From: an uncultured Bacteroidota bacterium
Lineage (GTDB): Bacteria; Bacteroidota; Bacteroidia; Chitinophagales; Chitinophagaceae
Length of the DNA: 36,819 nucleotides
Direction of reading: 5' to 3'
NCBI GenBank assembly: GCA_903944755.1
Contig: CAJATB010000117.1
Span: forward strand, 1 to 36,819
Shown here: positions 15,610-24,104 of the stretch, piece by piece
How positions within the stretch are numbered: position 1 is the first letter of the stretch
Layout of the letters: each line of letters opens with the position of its first letter
Program-made: the position numbers and the translations under genes
Notes under the pieces: generated by a model
Database searches by the model: none
Told to the model about the DNA's origin: nothing
What the model saw: the letters and a program-made list of their open reading frames with translations, nothing else

Positions 15610-15822
15610 CTATCCGTTACCCAAAAGGGCAACAACCACAGCGAATAAGGCAACAGCCTCTACGAACGCAGCAGCAACAATCATGTTAGCACGGATTTCG
15701 TTAGCAGCTTCTGGCTGACGAGCAATACCTTCAACAGCACCTCTACCAATTTGACCGATACCGATTCCGGCACCGATAGCAGCTAATCCAGCGCCAATTG
15801 CGGCAACACTTCCTACTACCAT
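15610..15822 (-). CDS. atpE: F1Fo ATP synthase subunit c
   Basis: A 70-residue proteolipid with two membrane helices joined by the polar loop ARQPEA (about residues 34-39). Helix 1 is glycine-rich (GAGLAAIGAGIGIGQIGRGA), as needed for ring packing. The ion-binding carboxylate lies in helix 2 (AAFVEAVALFAVV, the glutamate near residue 54). No Na+-type residue set is evident in helix 1 (the first-helix glutamine in GIGQIGRG is the only hint), so proton coupling is likely but not certain. Several copies are needed per enzyme, which makes the terminator immediately downstream of interest. Confidence 0.95.
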   Translation of the reverse strand: MVVGSVAAIGAGLAAIGAGIGIGQIGRGAVEGIARQPEAANEIRANMIVAAAFVEAVALFAVVVALLGNG

Positions 15823-15868
15823 TTTTTTACGTTTTAATTGTTATTGAAAAAAAATCTTTAATTTATTT

Positions 15869-17035
15869 TTAGTGATGTGCTACTTCTTTATGTGCTTCAT
15901 GGGCTTCATGATGATGTTCTTCTGTTGCCATTCCAATATACATTGCACTTAACATAGTAAAAATGTATGCTTGTAAGAAAGCAACTAACAACTCAATCAA
16001 ACCAATAAACACAGCAAACGGCACTGCAATTGCAGAAGCGAATACTGTTTTGAATATAAAAATTAAACAAATCAAACTTAATACAAGAATGTGGCCTGCA
16101 GTAATATTCGCGAATAATCGAATCATTAATGAAATAGGCTTTGTGAATACCCCAATTAATTCAATAGGCGCTAAGAATAATTTCATGCTCCAATGCATGC
16201 CTGGCATCCAAAAAATGTGTTCCCAATAGCTTTTGTTAGCACTTAAATTCACCACTATAAATACACACACAGCCAAAGTCATCGTAAAAGCAATATTGCC
16301 ACTCACGTTTGCACCACCTGGGAAGAAAGGAACTAAGCCCAAAAAATTATTCGTTAAAACCAAGAAGAAAATAGTTAACAAAAACGGCATGTATTTGGCG
16401 TGACGTTTTGCTCCAATATTTGGTATCGCAACTTCGTCTCGAACAAACAAAACTATAGGCTCCATAAAAGATTGCAACCCCTTTGGAGCCGACTTTACGC
16501 CTGTTTTTTTATACGCACTTGCAGCAGTTAATAACACAACTAACAAAATGAAAACAGATATAAATAAACTAGCTACATTTTTTGTGATAGAAAAATCCCA
16601 CAGCTGCTTGCTTGCTTGCACATCTACAACACCGGCTGCATCTACAATTTTTGTTTTGCCTTCTATAATTTTATAATCGAAATTTCCTTTGTAAATAGTT
16701 TGCTCATGGTGTTCGTCTAAAAAATTTTTAGAAGAAAATACTTCTAAACCTTTTGAAGTGTATAAAATTACGGGTAAGTGTAAAGAAGTGTGGCCCCATA
16801 AATGCCAACTATGGTCATCCTTAATATGCTCTAAAATAGTTTCAGTAACATTAAAGCTACCTTCTTCTTTTGCTGCATGAGCAGCAGGTTCGGCTTCAGC
16901 AACAATTGGTTGTTTTACTTTATTAGAATCGGTTGGTAATACAACACTTTCATTAGCTTTTGTGCTTGTTGAAACCAACAAAGCGACAAAGCTCAAACTC
17001 ACTACTAGTAAAGATTTTATACGTCTAAAGCTCAT
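15869..17035 (-). CDS. atpB: F1Fo ATP synthase subunit a, with signal peptide and periplasmic extension
   Basis: This 388-residue subunit a forms the proton half-channels against the c ring. The membrane part contains the essential arginine in KPISLMIRLFANITAGH and the late motif IELLVAFLQAYIFTMLSAMYIG. Before it come a signal-peptide-like start (SLLVVSLSFVALLVSTSTKA) and about 130 periplasmic residues rich in His (HSWHLWGHTSLHLP), an extension seen in Bacteroidetes AtpB. The C-terminus is His-rich (EEHHHEAHEAHKEVAHH). The start at 17035 was chosen because the longer frame (to a TTG at 17134) would run through a perfect promoter at 17056-17089. It is the first gene of the operon. Confidence 0.95.
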   Translation of the reverse strand: MSFRRIKSLLVVSLSFVALLVSTSTKANESVVLPTDSNKVKQPIVAEAEPAAHAAKEEGSFNVTETILEHIKDDHSWHLWGHTSLHLPVILYTSKGLEVFSSKNFLDEHHEQTIYKGNFDYKIIEGKTKIVDAAGVVDVQASKQLWDFSITKNVASLFISVFILLVVLLTAASAYKKTGVKSAPKGLQSFMEPIVLFVRDEVAIPNIGAKRHAKYMPFLLTIFFLVLTNNFLGLVPFFPGGANVSGNIAFTMTLAVCVFIVVNLSANKSYWEHIFWMPGMHWSMKLFLAPIELIGVFTKPISLMIRLFANITAGHILVLSLICLIFIFKTVFASAIAVPFAVFIGLIELLVAFLQAYIFTMLSAMYIGMATEEHHHEAHEAHKEVAHH

Positions 17036-17055
17036 ACCTATCTCAAAATTTGCGG

Positions 17056-17089
17056 CAAAGATAGGAATAAAGGGGTTAAAATAGCCCAA
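17056..17089 (-). promoter_or_regulatory. Promoter of the atp operon
   Basis: On the minus strand TTG (17087-17089), 23 nt, then TATCTTTG (17056-17063), a perfect Bacteroidetes -7 box. The predicted transcript start is about 15 nt before the atpB ATG at 17035. It also settles the atpB start codon. Confidence 0.7.
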
Positions 17090-17164
17090 TTTCGAACAGA
17101 ATTCTTCTTGTGGAATAAAATAAAGATTAAACACAACTATTTGAAAACCAATTAGTTAATAAAA

Positions 17165-18970
17165 TTAAGCCTCTTTTTTTTCTGCAAACTGCATTTCATT
17201 CAATTTTGTATAAAATCCGCCCAAATTTAACAGCGCCGAGTGTGTACCCATTTCTTTGATTTGGCCCTTGTCTAAAACTATGATCATATCCGCTTTTCTA
17301 ATGGTCGAAAGCCTGTGCGCAATCACAATGGAAGTCCTTCCTTTTATGAGGGTGTCAATTGCTTTTTCAATAAGTTGTTCGCTTTCTGTATCGATAGACG
17401 AAGTCGCTTCGTCTAGGATTAAAATAGAAGGATTATATAGCAAGGCTCTTATAAAAGAGATTAATTGCCTTTGCCCTAAACTCAATGTCGCACCGCGTTC
17501 CATAACCTGATAATCATACCCACCAGGTAATTGCAGGATAAAATCATGCATATCAATCATTTTAGCCGCCGCATGAACCTGCTCCCTGGTAATAGCCTGG
17601 TTGCGTAAAGTGATATTGTCAAAAATAGACCCCGAAAATAAAAACACATCCTGTAACACCACCCCAATCGAAGCACGAAGCCTATCTAATGAATAGGATT
17701 CTATAGGATGGTCGTCTAGTAAAATGCTACCTCCCTGATAAGGATATAAACGATTTAAAATACTAATAATAGAGGTTTTCCCACTGCCCGTATGACCCAC
17801 TAATGCGACCGTTTGGCCGGCTTCGGCGGTAAAATCTATTCCGTTTAAGACCCAATTTGGAGGGTTATAAGCGAATTGGACTTTATTAAATTCAATCTTA
17901 CCCTTAATAATAGCTGGCGCATAGTTTCCTGTGTCAGCAGTAATGTCCTCATTGTCTAAAACCTTAAAAACGCGTTCTGCTGCAACCATCCCCATTTGCA
18001 AAACATTAAACTTATCGGCAATCATTCTTAGAGGCCTAAAAATTTGATTTAAAAACAAAATAAATGCTACCAACAAACCTGCATCTAGCGATTTGCCAGC
18101 AACCCACCAAACAATTAAACCAATACTCAAAGCTAATACCACTTCCACTACTGGAAAGAAAACTGAGTAGGCAAAAATGGCCCTAATATTTGCAACCTTG
18201 TGTTGGCCGTTTATTTTTTTAAACTTATCCAACTCTTTTTCTTCCGCAGCAAACGCTTGCACTACTTGCATTCCAGATATATGTTCTTGTACAAAAGCAT
18301 TCAATGCTGCTACTGCATTACGTACTTGTACAAAACTTTTATTTACACTTTCTTTAAAAAAATAAGTTGCAATAAGCATTATAGGGAAAGGTACTAAGCA
18401 AATAAGTGTCAGCCTCCAATCAATAAAAAACATAGTGGTTAGCGTGACAATAATAGTTAACATATCGGCAATAATGGGAATAAGCCCATCTGAAAAAATA
18501 TCATTAATACTTTCAATATCATTAATCGTTCTAGTGGTTAAAGTACCTATAGGTGTTTTATCAAACTGACGCATTTCCCAGTGCATAATTTTGTCATACA
18601 CTTTATTGCGCAAGTCTCTAATCACCTGCTGTCCTAACCAAGCCATTCCAAAAGTGAAGAAAAAACGCATCACCGTTTCCATTATAATAAATCCAACCTG
18701 AAATAAAGTAAGCGATAGGATTAAATGCAATGCCGACTGAAAAGCATTGGCAGGTAAAAACCAATGAACCCAGCTGGGCAAATTGACTATTTTGCCAATG
18801 GCCGTGTTTACGGTTGCTTGAATTAAATAAGGGCGAACGGGGGTTGCAAAAGCTAACACAATCGCCAATACCACATTTATAAAAAAAACAGTCCTGTAAG
18901 GTTTAACGAAAGAAAAAACTCTTTTTAAAATAGTCGCCTTAAAAATTTGCTTTGGCTGCGTTGTGGACAT
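17165..18970 (-). CDS. ABC exporter, fused permease-ATPase (MsbA-like)
   Basis: A 601-residue half-transporter: an N-terminal membrane domain with six spans (about 20-330) and a C-terminal nucleotide-binding domain. Walker A is GHTGSGKTS, the Q-loop is GVVLQDVFLFSG, the signature is LSLGQRQ (a common variant of LSGGQ), Walker B is ILILDEATSSID, and the switch histidine is in IVIAHRLSTI. The upstream in-frame TTG (18979) is part of a -7 box, so the ATG at 18970 is used. Proteins of this type export lipids, lipid A precursors or drugs; which one is unknown. It ends 130 nt before the atpB start, and the atp operon has its own promoter. Confidence 0.9.
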   Translation of the reverse strand: MSTTQPKQIFKATILKRVFSFVKPYRTVFFINVVLAIVLAFATPVRPYLIQATVNTAIGKIVNLPSWVHWFLPANAFQSALHLILSLTLFQVGFIIMETVMRFFFTFGMAWLGQQVIRDLRNKVYDKIMHWEMRQFDKTPIGTLTTRTINDIESINDIFSDGLIPIIADMLTIIVTLTTMFFIDWRLTLICLVPFPIMLIATYFFKESVNKSFVQVRNAVAALNAFVQEHISGMQVVQAFAAEEKELDKFKKINGQHKVANIRAIFAYSVFFPVVEVVLALSIGLIVWWVAGKSLDAGLLVAFILFLNQIFRPLRMIADKFNVLQMGMVAAERVFKVLDNEDITADTGNYAPAIIKGKIEFNKVQFAYNPPNWVLNGIDFTAEAGQTVALVGHTGSGKTSIISILNRLYPYQGGSILLDDHPIESYSLDRLRASIGVVLQDVFLFSGSIFDNITLRNQAITREQVHAAAKMIDMHDFILQLPGGYDYQVMERGATLSLGQRQLISFIRALLYNPSILILDEATSSIDTESEQLIEKAIDTLIKGRTSIVIAHRLSTIRKADMIIVLDKGQIKEMGTHSALLNLGGFYTKLNEMQFAEKKEA

Positions 18971-18976
18971 AGGGTT

Positions 18977-18984
18977 CAAAGTTA
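18977..18984 (-). promoter_or_regulatory. -7 box of the MsbA-like gene
   Basis: TAACTTTG on the minus strand is a perfect match to TAnnTTTG and lies 6 nt before the ATG at 18970. No TTG is visible 17-24 nt upstream. If used, the mRNA would have almost no leader. Confidence 0.45.
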
Positions 18985-19000
18985 CACTATCTGTTTGTTC

Positions 19001-19034
19001 TTTGTAAAAATCCTACTGCTTTTACGTATTTTCG
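19001..19034 (+). promoter_or_regulatory. Possible promoter of rel
   Basis: TTTG (19001-19004), 22 nt, then TATTTTCG (19027-19034; one mismatch to TAnnTTTG). The box lies 7 nt before the rel ATG at 19042. It is embedded in a small inverted repeat, TACGTATTTTCGTA. Confidence 0.4.
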
Positions 19035-19041
19035 TAGTACG

Positions 19042-21300
19042 ATGGACCCAATGGAACAAGATATGATGCAAGTGGAGAATAGCAAGTACACCTTGAATGA
19101 AGAACAAGAGAATAAAGAAATTGTTCGTCATTATCGTGCGTTACTCCGATCCTTAAGGCCTAAGATAAAAAAAGGCGATAAGGAACTATTGCGTACTGCT
19201 TTTGAAATGGCGACAAATGCACACAAAACCATGCGCCGCAAAAGTGGCGAGCCTTATATATTTCACCCAATTGCAGTTGCTATGATTTGTGTGGATGAAA
19301 TTGGATTAGGGGTTCGAAGTACTATTTGCGCACTATTGCATGACACCGTAGAAGACACCGACATAACCTTAGATGATATTAAAAGTGAATTTGGGAATGA
19401 GATTGCAAAAATAGTAGACGGGTTAACTAAGATATCTACGGTGATGAGTGCGAATAGTAGTCAGCAAGCGGAGAACTTTAAAAAAATATTACTTACACTT
19501 ACCGACGACCCAAGAGTTATACTAATAAAATTAGCAGACCGCTTACACAATATGCGTACGCTGGATTCCATGAAGCAAGAAAAACAATTAAAGATTGCTT
19601 CTGAAACCATTTGGGTTTACTCCCCATTAGCACACAGGATGGGACTTTACAGTATCAAGACAGAATTAGAAGATTTGTCGATGAAGTTTCTTGAGCCCGA
19701 CACCTATCGCGAAATTGCAAAAAAATTAAGTGAAACAAAAAGAGAAAGGACAAAATATATTAATGAGTTTGTTAGACCATTAAAAGACAAGCTAATACAA
19801 TCTGGATTTGATTTCGAAATTTATGGGCGACCAAAAAGCATTCATTCTATTTGGAACAAAATAAAGAAGAAGGGTGTGAGCTTTGAAGAGGTATATGACT
19901 TGTTTGCCATTAGAGTAATACTAGACGTTCCCCTAGAAATGGAAAAAGAAGTTTGTTGGAAAGTATATTCACTAATTACCGACGAATACCTTCCTTCTCC
20001 TGAACGTTTAAGAGACTGGTTAAGTAATCCAAAAAGTAATGGTTACGAGGCATTACACACTACCGTAATGGGACCACAGGGCAAATGGGTGGAAGTGCAG
20101 ATACGCACTAAACGAATGAACGAAATTGCTGAAAAAGGATTAGCTGCTCATTTTAAATATAAAGAAGGTACACAAACCGAGGATCGTTTTGATAAATGGT
20201 TTGTACAAATACGAGAAGCTTTAAGCAATCAACAAGAAGAAGGTATTGATTTTTTACAAGACTTTAAAACCTCTTTTTTAGCAGAAGAAATTTACGTATA
20301 CACCCCAAAAGGAGACGTTAAAATGTTGCCAATTAATAGTACCGCATTGGACTTCGCTTTTAATATTCACTCTGTAATTGGTTCTAAATGTATTGGCGCA
20401 AAAGTGAATCACAAACTCGTACCACTTGGACATAAATTAAGAAGTGGTGACCAAATTGAAATTATCACTAGCAATAAGCAAAAGCCAAACGAAGATTGGC
20501 TAAGTATTGTAGTAACAGCGAAGGCAAAAAATAGTATCAAGGACTCCCTAAGAGAAGAAAAGAAAATTATTTCAGAAGAAGGTAAATATACATTGCAAAG
20601 AAAGCTAGAAGGTATTGGCGCAGTGTATAATCCTTATAATGTTGACCAGGTTATGAACTTCTATAAGTTACATAGTCAATTGGATTTATTATATAAAATT
20701 GCCACTAAGAATATTGATTTAAAAGAACTTAAAACCTTTCAGGTTTTAGGAGACAAAATTGAGGTACCAAAACCAGTCAATGTCCCTACAGAAATTAACC
20801 ATGAAACACATGCCGCTAAATCACCCTCTAAAAAAGATGCCGAATTAATTATTTTTGGAGAGTCGAGTGACCAGATAAAATACGCATTAGCTAAATGTTG
20901 CAATCCTATACCAGGAGATGATGTTTTTGGTTTTGTAAGCACCGGTAAAGGATTAATTATACACCGCACTACTTGCCCTAATGCAACGCAATTGTTAGCG
21001 AACTACGGTCACAGAGTAGTTAAAACCAAATGGGCGAAAAATAAGGAAATATCATTCCTTACAGGACTTAGTATTATTGGCTTAGATGACGTTGGTGTTG
21101 TTAATAAAATAACTAGTATTATTAGCGGAGAACTTAAAATAAATATAGCCGCCTTGACCATTGAGTCCAAGGAAGGCCTTTTCCAAGGGACGATAAAAGT
21201 GTATGTGCACGATAAGGAAGAGCTAGAAACCCTAGTAGATAGAATTAAGTCCCTAAATGGCATTCAACAAGTTAACAGGTTTGATACGGAAACTGTGTAA
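19042..21300 (+). CDS. rel: Bifunctional (p)ppGpp synthetase/hydrolase Rel
   Basis: A 752-residue long RSH enzyme controlling the stringent response. The hydrolase (HD) domain has H75 in FHPIAVA, H100-D101 and E104-D105 in LLHDTVEDT, and D166/N170 in KLADRLHNMRT, so hydrolysis should be intact. The synthetase domain (about 240-390) carries GRPKSIHSIWNKIKKKG, YDLFAIRVILD and GYEALHTTV. A TGS domain (about 410-475, EEIYVYTPKGDVKMLP), a helical/zinc-finger-like part with CCNPIPGD, and a C-terminal ACT domain follow. Both catalytic halves look active, as expected for the single Rel of Bacteroidetes. purA lies 78 nt downstream; it is interesting that ppGpp inhibits PurA in several bacteria. Confidence 0.95.
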   Translation: MDPMEQDMMQVENSKYTLNEEQENKEIVRHYRALLRSLRPKIKKGDKELLRTAFEMATNAHKTMRRKSGEPYIFHPIAVAMICVDEIGLGVRSTICALLHDTVEDTDITLDDIKSEFGNEIAKIVDGLTKISTVMSANSSQQAENFKKILLTLTDDPRVILIKLADRLHNMRTLDSMKQEKQLKIASETIWVYSPLAHRMGLYSIKTELEDLSMKFLEPDTYREIAKKLSETKRERTKYINEFVRPLKDKLIQSGFDFEIYGRPKSIHSIWNKIKKKGVSFEEVYDLFAIRVILDVPLEMEKEVCWKVYSLITDEYLPSPERLRDWLSNPKSNGYEALHTTVMGPQGKWVEVQIRTKRMNEIAEKGLAAHFKYKEGTQTEDRFDKWFVQIREALSNQQEEGIDFLQDFKTSFLAEEIYVYTPKGDVKMLPINSTALDFAFNIHSVIGSKCIGAKVNHKLVPLGHKLRSGDQIEIITSNKQKPNEDWLSIVVTAKAKNSIKDSLREEKKIISEEGKYTLQRKLEGIGAVYNPYNVDQVMNFYKLHSQLDLLYKIATKNIDLKELKTFQVLGDKIEVPKPVNVPTEINHETHAAKSPSKKDAELIIFGESSDQIKYALAKCCNPIPGDDVFGFVSTGKGLIIHRTTCPNATQLLANYGHRVVKTKWAKNKEISFLTGLSIIGLDDVGVVNKITSIISGELKINIAALTIESKEGLFQGTIKVYVHDKEELETLVDRIKSLNGIQQVNRFDTETV

Positions 21301-21351
21301 AAGTTACCTCAATTAATTCCCGTTTAAATAGGTAATAAAGTATTCTAGACT

Positions 21352-21359
21352 TATTTTTG
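21352..21359 (+). promoter_or_regulatory. -7 box of purA
   Basis: TATTTTTG is a perfect TAnnTTTG match, ending 19 nt before the purA ATG. No TTG is found at the right distance upstream. It suggests that purA has its own promoter in addition to any read-through from rel. Confidence 0.5.
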
Positions 21360-21378
21360 CATCCTCAAACACAAAATC

Positions 21379-22641
21379 ATGGTAGACGTAATTTTAGGAC
21401 TTCAATGGGGCGACGAAGGGAAAGGGAAAATTGTTGATTATTTCGCCCCTAAGTATGATATAATTGCAAGGTTTCAAGGTGGACCAAATGCAGGTCACAC
21501 ATTGTATGTAAACGGCACTAAGATGGTTTTGCACCAAATACCATCGGGCATTTTCCATCAAGATAAAATTAATATTATAGGTAATGGTGTGGTATTAGAT
21601 CCTGTTACCTTAAAGAAAGAATGTGATGCAGTTGCTAGTATGGGTGTTGATGTGAAAAAAAACTTATTCATTTCCGAGAGAACAAATATTATCATCCCAA
21701 GTCACCGAGCTTTAGATAAAGCTTCTGAGCTATCAAAGGGAGAAAGTAAAATTGGTTCTACTTTAAAAGGTATTGGGCCTGCTTATATGGATAAGACAGG
21801 TAGAAACGCACTAAGAGTAGGGGATTTATTAAACAAAAACTTCATAAGCAAATACATTGCGCTACGTATGAAGCACCAGAAAATTTTAGATAGTTATAAT
21901 TTCAACGAGGACTTCAGTGAAATGGAAGCTGAATTTTTTGAAGCACTAGAATTTTTAAAGACCTTGAATATTATCAATTGCGAATATTTTATCAATGATC
22001 AAATCTCAAAGGGTAAAAAAGTATTAGCAGAAGGCGCTCAAGGCTCCATGTTGGATATAGACTTCGGTACCTTCCCTTTTGTAACTTCAAGCAATACGAT
22101 TTCTGCAGGGGTATGTACTGGCTTAGGGATTTCACCTAAACTAATTGGAGAGGTATTTGGAATTTCAAAGGCTTATTGCACACGTGTAGGAAGTGGCCCA
22201 TTCCCTACCGAATTACATGACGAGAAAGGGGAAGAACTTAGAAAAATAGGAAGTGAATTTGGCGCAACCACAGGCCGCCCACGTCGTTGTGGCTGGATTG
22301 ACTTGGTTGCTTTAAAATACACTTGTATGATTAACGGTGTCACCCAAATTATAATGACAAAAGCAGATATTTTAGACTCTTTCAAAGAATTAGAATTAGG
22401 TATTGCCTATGAAATGGAAGGGAAGCAAATAGATTATGTTCCATTCCAATTAGTAGGCACGCCCGTTACCCCTATTTGGAAAAAGATGGCCGGATGGGAT
22501 GTAGATTCTACCAAAATGAAGCACGAAAATGAACTACCTGCAACCATGAAGTCTTATATTGAATTTATTAATACTTACTTGGGCGTTCCGGTTAAATTTG
22601 TTTCTAACGGCCCGGGAAGAGACCAAATAATTCATTTATAA
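21379..22641 (+). CDS. purA: Adenylosuccinate synthetase PurA
   Basis: This 420-residue enzyme makes adenylosuccinate from IMP, aspartate and GTP, the first committed step to AMP. Motifs are GLQWGDEGKGKIVD (P-loop, about residues 7-20, with the catalytic aspartate), GGPNAGHT (about 34-41, catalytic histidine), LAEGAQGSMLDIDFGTFPFVTSSN (about 216-239) and the substrate loop TTGRPRRCGWIDLVALKY (about 296-313). Length is normal. It lies between rel and a small acidic-protein gene on the same strand. Confidence 0.97.
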   Translation: MVDVILGLQWGDEGKGKIVDYFAPKYDIIARFQGGPNAGHTLYVNGTKMVLHQIPSGIFHQDKINIIGNGVVLDPVTLKKECDAVASMGVDVKKNLFISERTNIIIPSHRALDKASELSKGESKIGSTLKGIGPAYMDKTGRNALRVGDLLNKNFISKYIALRMKHQKILDSYNFNEDFSEMEAEFFEALEFLKTLNIINCEYFINDQISKGKKVLAEGAQGSMLDIDFGTFPFVTSSNTISAGVCTGLGISPKLIGEVFGISKAYCTRVGSGPFPTELHDEKGEELRKIGSEFGATTGRPRRCGWIDLVALKYTCMINGVTQIIMTKADILDSFKELELGIAYEMEGKQIDYVPFQLVGTPVTPIWKKMAGWDVDSTKMKHENELPATMKSYIEFINTYLGVPVKFVSNGPGRDQIIHL

Positions 22642-22720
22642 TTTTTCAAAAAAGAAGGCTATTTTTTTTGGTAAATAAAGAAAACAATTGAAATTTTACA
22701 GTGTAATTAGTTAACACCTT

Positions 22721-23086
22721 ATGGCAGTAAAAATAGAAAAAGAAAAAAAGACCGCTGGTACAAAATCTGGTTTAGATAAAGCGGTAAAAGTGAGCAAAGC
22801 AAGTCCTAAGAAAAAATCCAAGGAAGAGGATGCGGATGCATCCGATGTAGACGATGATATAGAGGAGGACGCTGAAGAGGTCGAGGACGACTGGGCTAAA
22901 TCCGAAGAAGAGGATAATTGGGATCCTGATTTTGAAGAATTTGATATGCCGAAGAAATCGGCAAAAAAACCAGGCAAATCTAAGAAAGCAGATGAAGACG
23001 ACGAGTTTTCATTAGACGAGGATTTAAAAGGCTTGGATGACGACGATTTGTTTGATGAGAAAGATGAATTTGACGACGACTTTTAA
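22721..23086 (+). CDS. Small, highly acidic low-complexity protein
   Basis: A 121-residue protein without a recognisable fold. The N-terminal third is lysine-rich (KIEKEKKTAG, SPKKKSKEE). The rest alternates runs of aspartate/glutamate (DDDIEEDAEEVEDDW, EEEDNWDPDFEEFD, DEDLKGLDDDDLFD) with one basic patch (PKKSAKKPGKSKKA) and ends DEFDDDF. It is almost certainly disordered. It is likely real: the frame has a good ATG, no competing ORF, and sits 79 nt after purA. Similar acidic proteins are sometimes mislabelled as DNA primase in databases. The acid tail recalls the RNA polymerase delta subunit or a histone-binding/RNA-mimic tail, but there is no folded domain to support either. Confidence 0.7.
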   Translation: MAVKIEKEKKTAGTKSGLDKAVKVSKASPKKKSKEEDADASDVDDDIEEDAEEVEDDWAKSEEEDNWDPDFEEFDMPKKSAKKPGKSKKADEDDEFSLDEDLKGLDDDDLFDEKDEFDDDF

Positions 23087-23088
23087 TT

Positions 23089-23124
23089 AAGTATTTAGTA
23101 GCATCTTCCTAATTACTAATACTT
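23089..23124. terminator. Possible bidirectional terminator between the acidic gene and the lytic transglycosylase
   Basis: AAGTATTTAGTA (23089-23100) can pair with TACTAATACTT (23114-23124), an 11-bp stem with one bulged T and a 13-nt loop, between two convergent genes. It is AT-rich and overlaps the transglycosylase stop codon, so it is a weak candidate. Confidence 0.35.
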
Positions 23125-24102
23125 GATTTCGTATAACCCTTTAATTGAGGCCTGTAAAATTTCTTTTTTATGGGCCTCAAATATTTCTACCCCACCCTTG
23201 GGTAAGGTTAAATTATACCGCTTTCCTTGGGACAGCGTTTTTTCCATTATCGGATTTAATTGTGCAAGCTGGCTTTCTGAAATTTTTATCCATATGGCAA
23301 TCACCGAAAGCTTATATCTACCACTAATGATTACTTGTTCATATAATGCAATGTCTCGCTGACTAATTCCAACCTGTGGCTGTTTATTTATAATCTCTGA
23401 CGCACGTAAAGCATCTTCTTCAAAAACATAATGTGTAGCAATGAACTTCTTAACATGATTTCTAGTCTCTAAAGGCAAATCATATTGTATTTGCCAAAAA
23501 TCATTACTTCCCTTTTTTTTAATTACCTGTCTCATTCTTCCAGCACCCCCATTATAGGCAGCCACAACTAATAACCAGTCTCCAAATTCTGCATACAATT
23601 CTTTCAAAATGGTGCAAGCCGCTTGTGTACTTTTATAATAGTCGGTTCTTTCATCTATAGGCAATAATTTTAGCCCCAACCTCTTGGCTTCCTCTGGCAT
23701 AATTTGCCAAGGCCCAGCTGCTCCGGCCCAAGAAACCAAATTAGAAGCCAAGCTACTTTCAATTACACTCAAATATTTTAATTCTACCGGGATCCCATTT
23801 TTTGTTAAAATTTGATCATACAAATTAAAATAAGGCCTTGCCCAAGTTTTCATTTTTAACAATGAAGGCCCTTGCTTTTCCATGTAGGCTTCAATAAAAC
23901 TAACCCCCTTTGCGTTTAACTGAAATTGAAACGGTTTATTATTATCTCCTGTATTAGTCACTTTAAATAAGCTTGAAAAACCAACCCTAAATTGTTCAGT
24001 TGAATCGGACTGCGCAATTGAATTATACCCAGTCAATAGCAGTAATACTACAGGTAATAAAAAAATAATGAAAATCGATTTAATAAGGTATTGAAAACGC
24101 AT
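23116..24102 (-). CDS. Lytic murein transglycosylase (MltD-like)
   Basis: A 328-residue exported enzyme that cleaves peptidoglycan between MurNAc and GlcNAc, leaving 1,6-anhydro ends. A signal peptide (FIIFLLPVVLLLLTG) is followed by an SLT domain: catalytic E115 in LSVIESSLASNLVSWAGAAGPWQIMP, the later AAYNGGAGRM, and YDLPLETRNHVKKFIATHY. The C-terminal part (ISGRYKLSVIAIWIKISESQLAQLNP ... YNLTLPKG) resembles a degenerate LysM repeat, as in MltD. It starts 2 nt after the gatA stop, so the two are likely coupled. A GY after the hydrophobic run, without a lipobox cysteine, suggests a soluble periplasmic rather than a lipid-anchored form. Confidence 0.9.
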   Translation of the reverse strand: MRFQYLIKSIFIIFLLPVVLLLLTGYNSIAQSDSTEQFRVGFSSLFKVTNTGDNNKPFQFQLNAKGVSFIEAYMEKQGPSLLKMKTWARPYFNLYDQILTKNGIPVELKYLSVIESSLASNLVSWAGAAGPWQIMPEEAKRLGLKLLPIDERTDYYKSTQAACTILKELYAEFGDWLLVVAAYNGGAGRMRQVIKKKGSNDFWQIQYDLPLETRNHVKKFIATHYVFEEDALRASEIINKQPQVGISQRDIALYEQVIISGRYKLSVIAIWIKISESQLAQLNPIMEKTLSQGKRYNLTLPKGGVEIFEAHKKEILQASIKGLYEIKY

Positions 24103-24104
24103 GA

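Noticed and set aside
22711..22977. Serine-rich open frame opposite the acidic-protein gene
   Set aside because: Poly-serine is the reverse-strand image of Asp/Glu codons; the plus-strand frame has the better start and spacing after purA.
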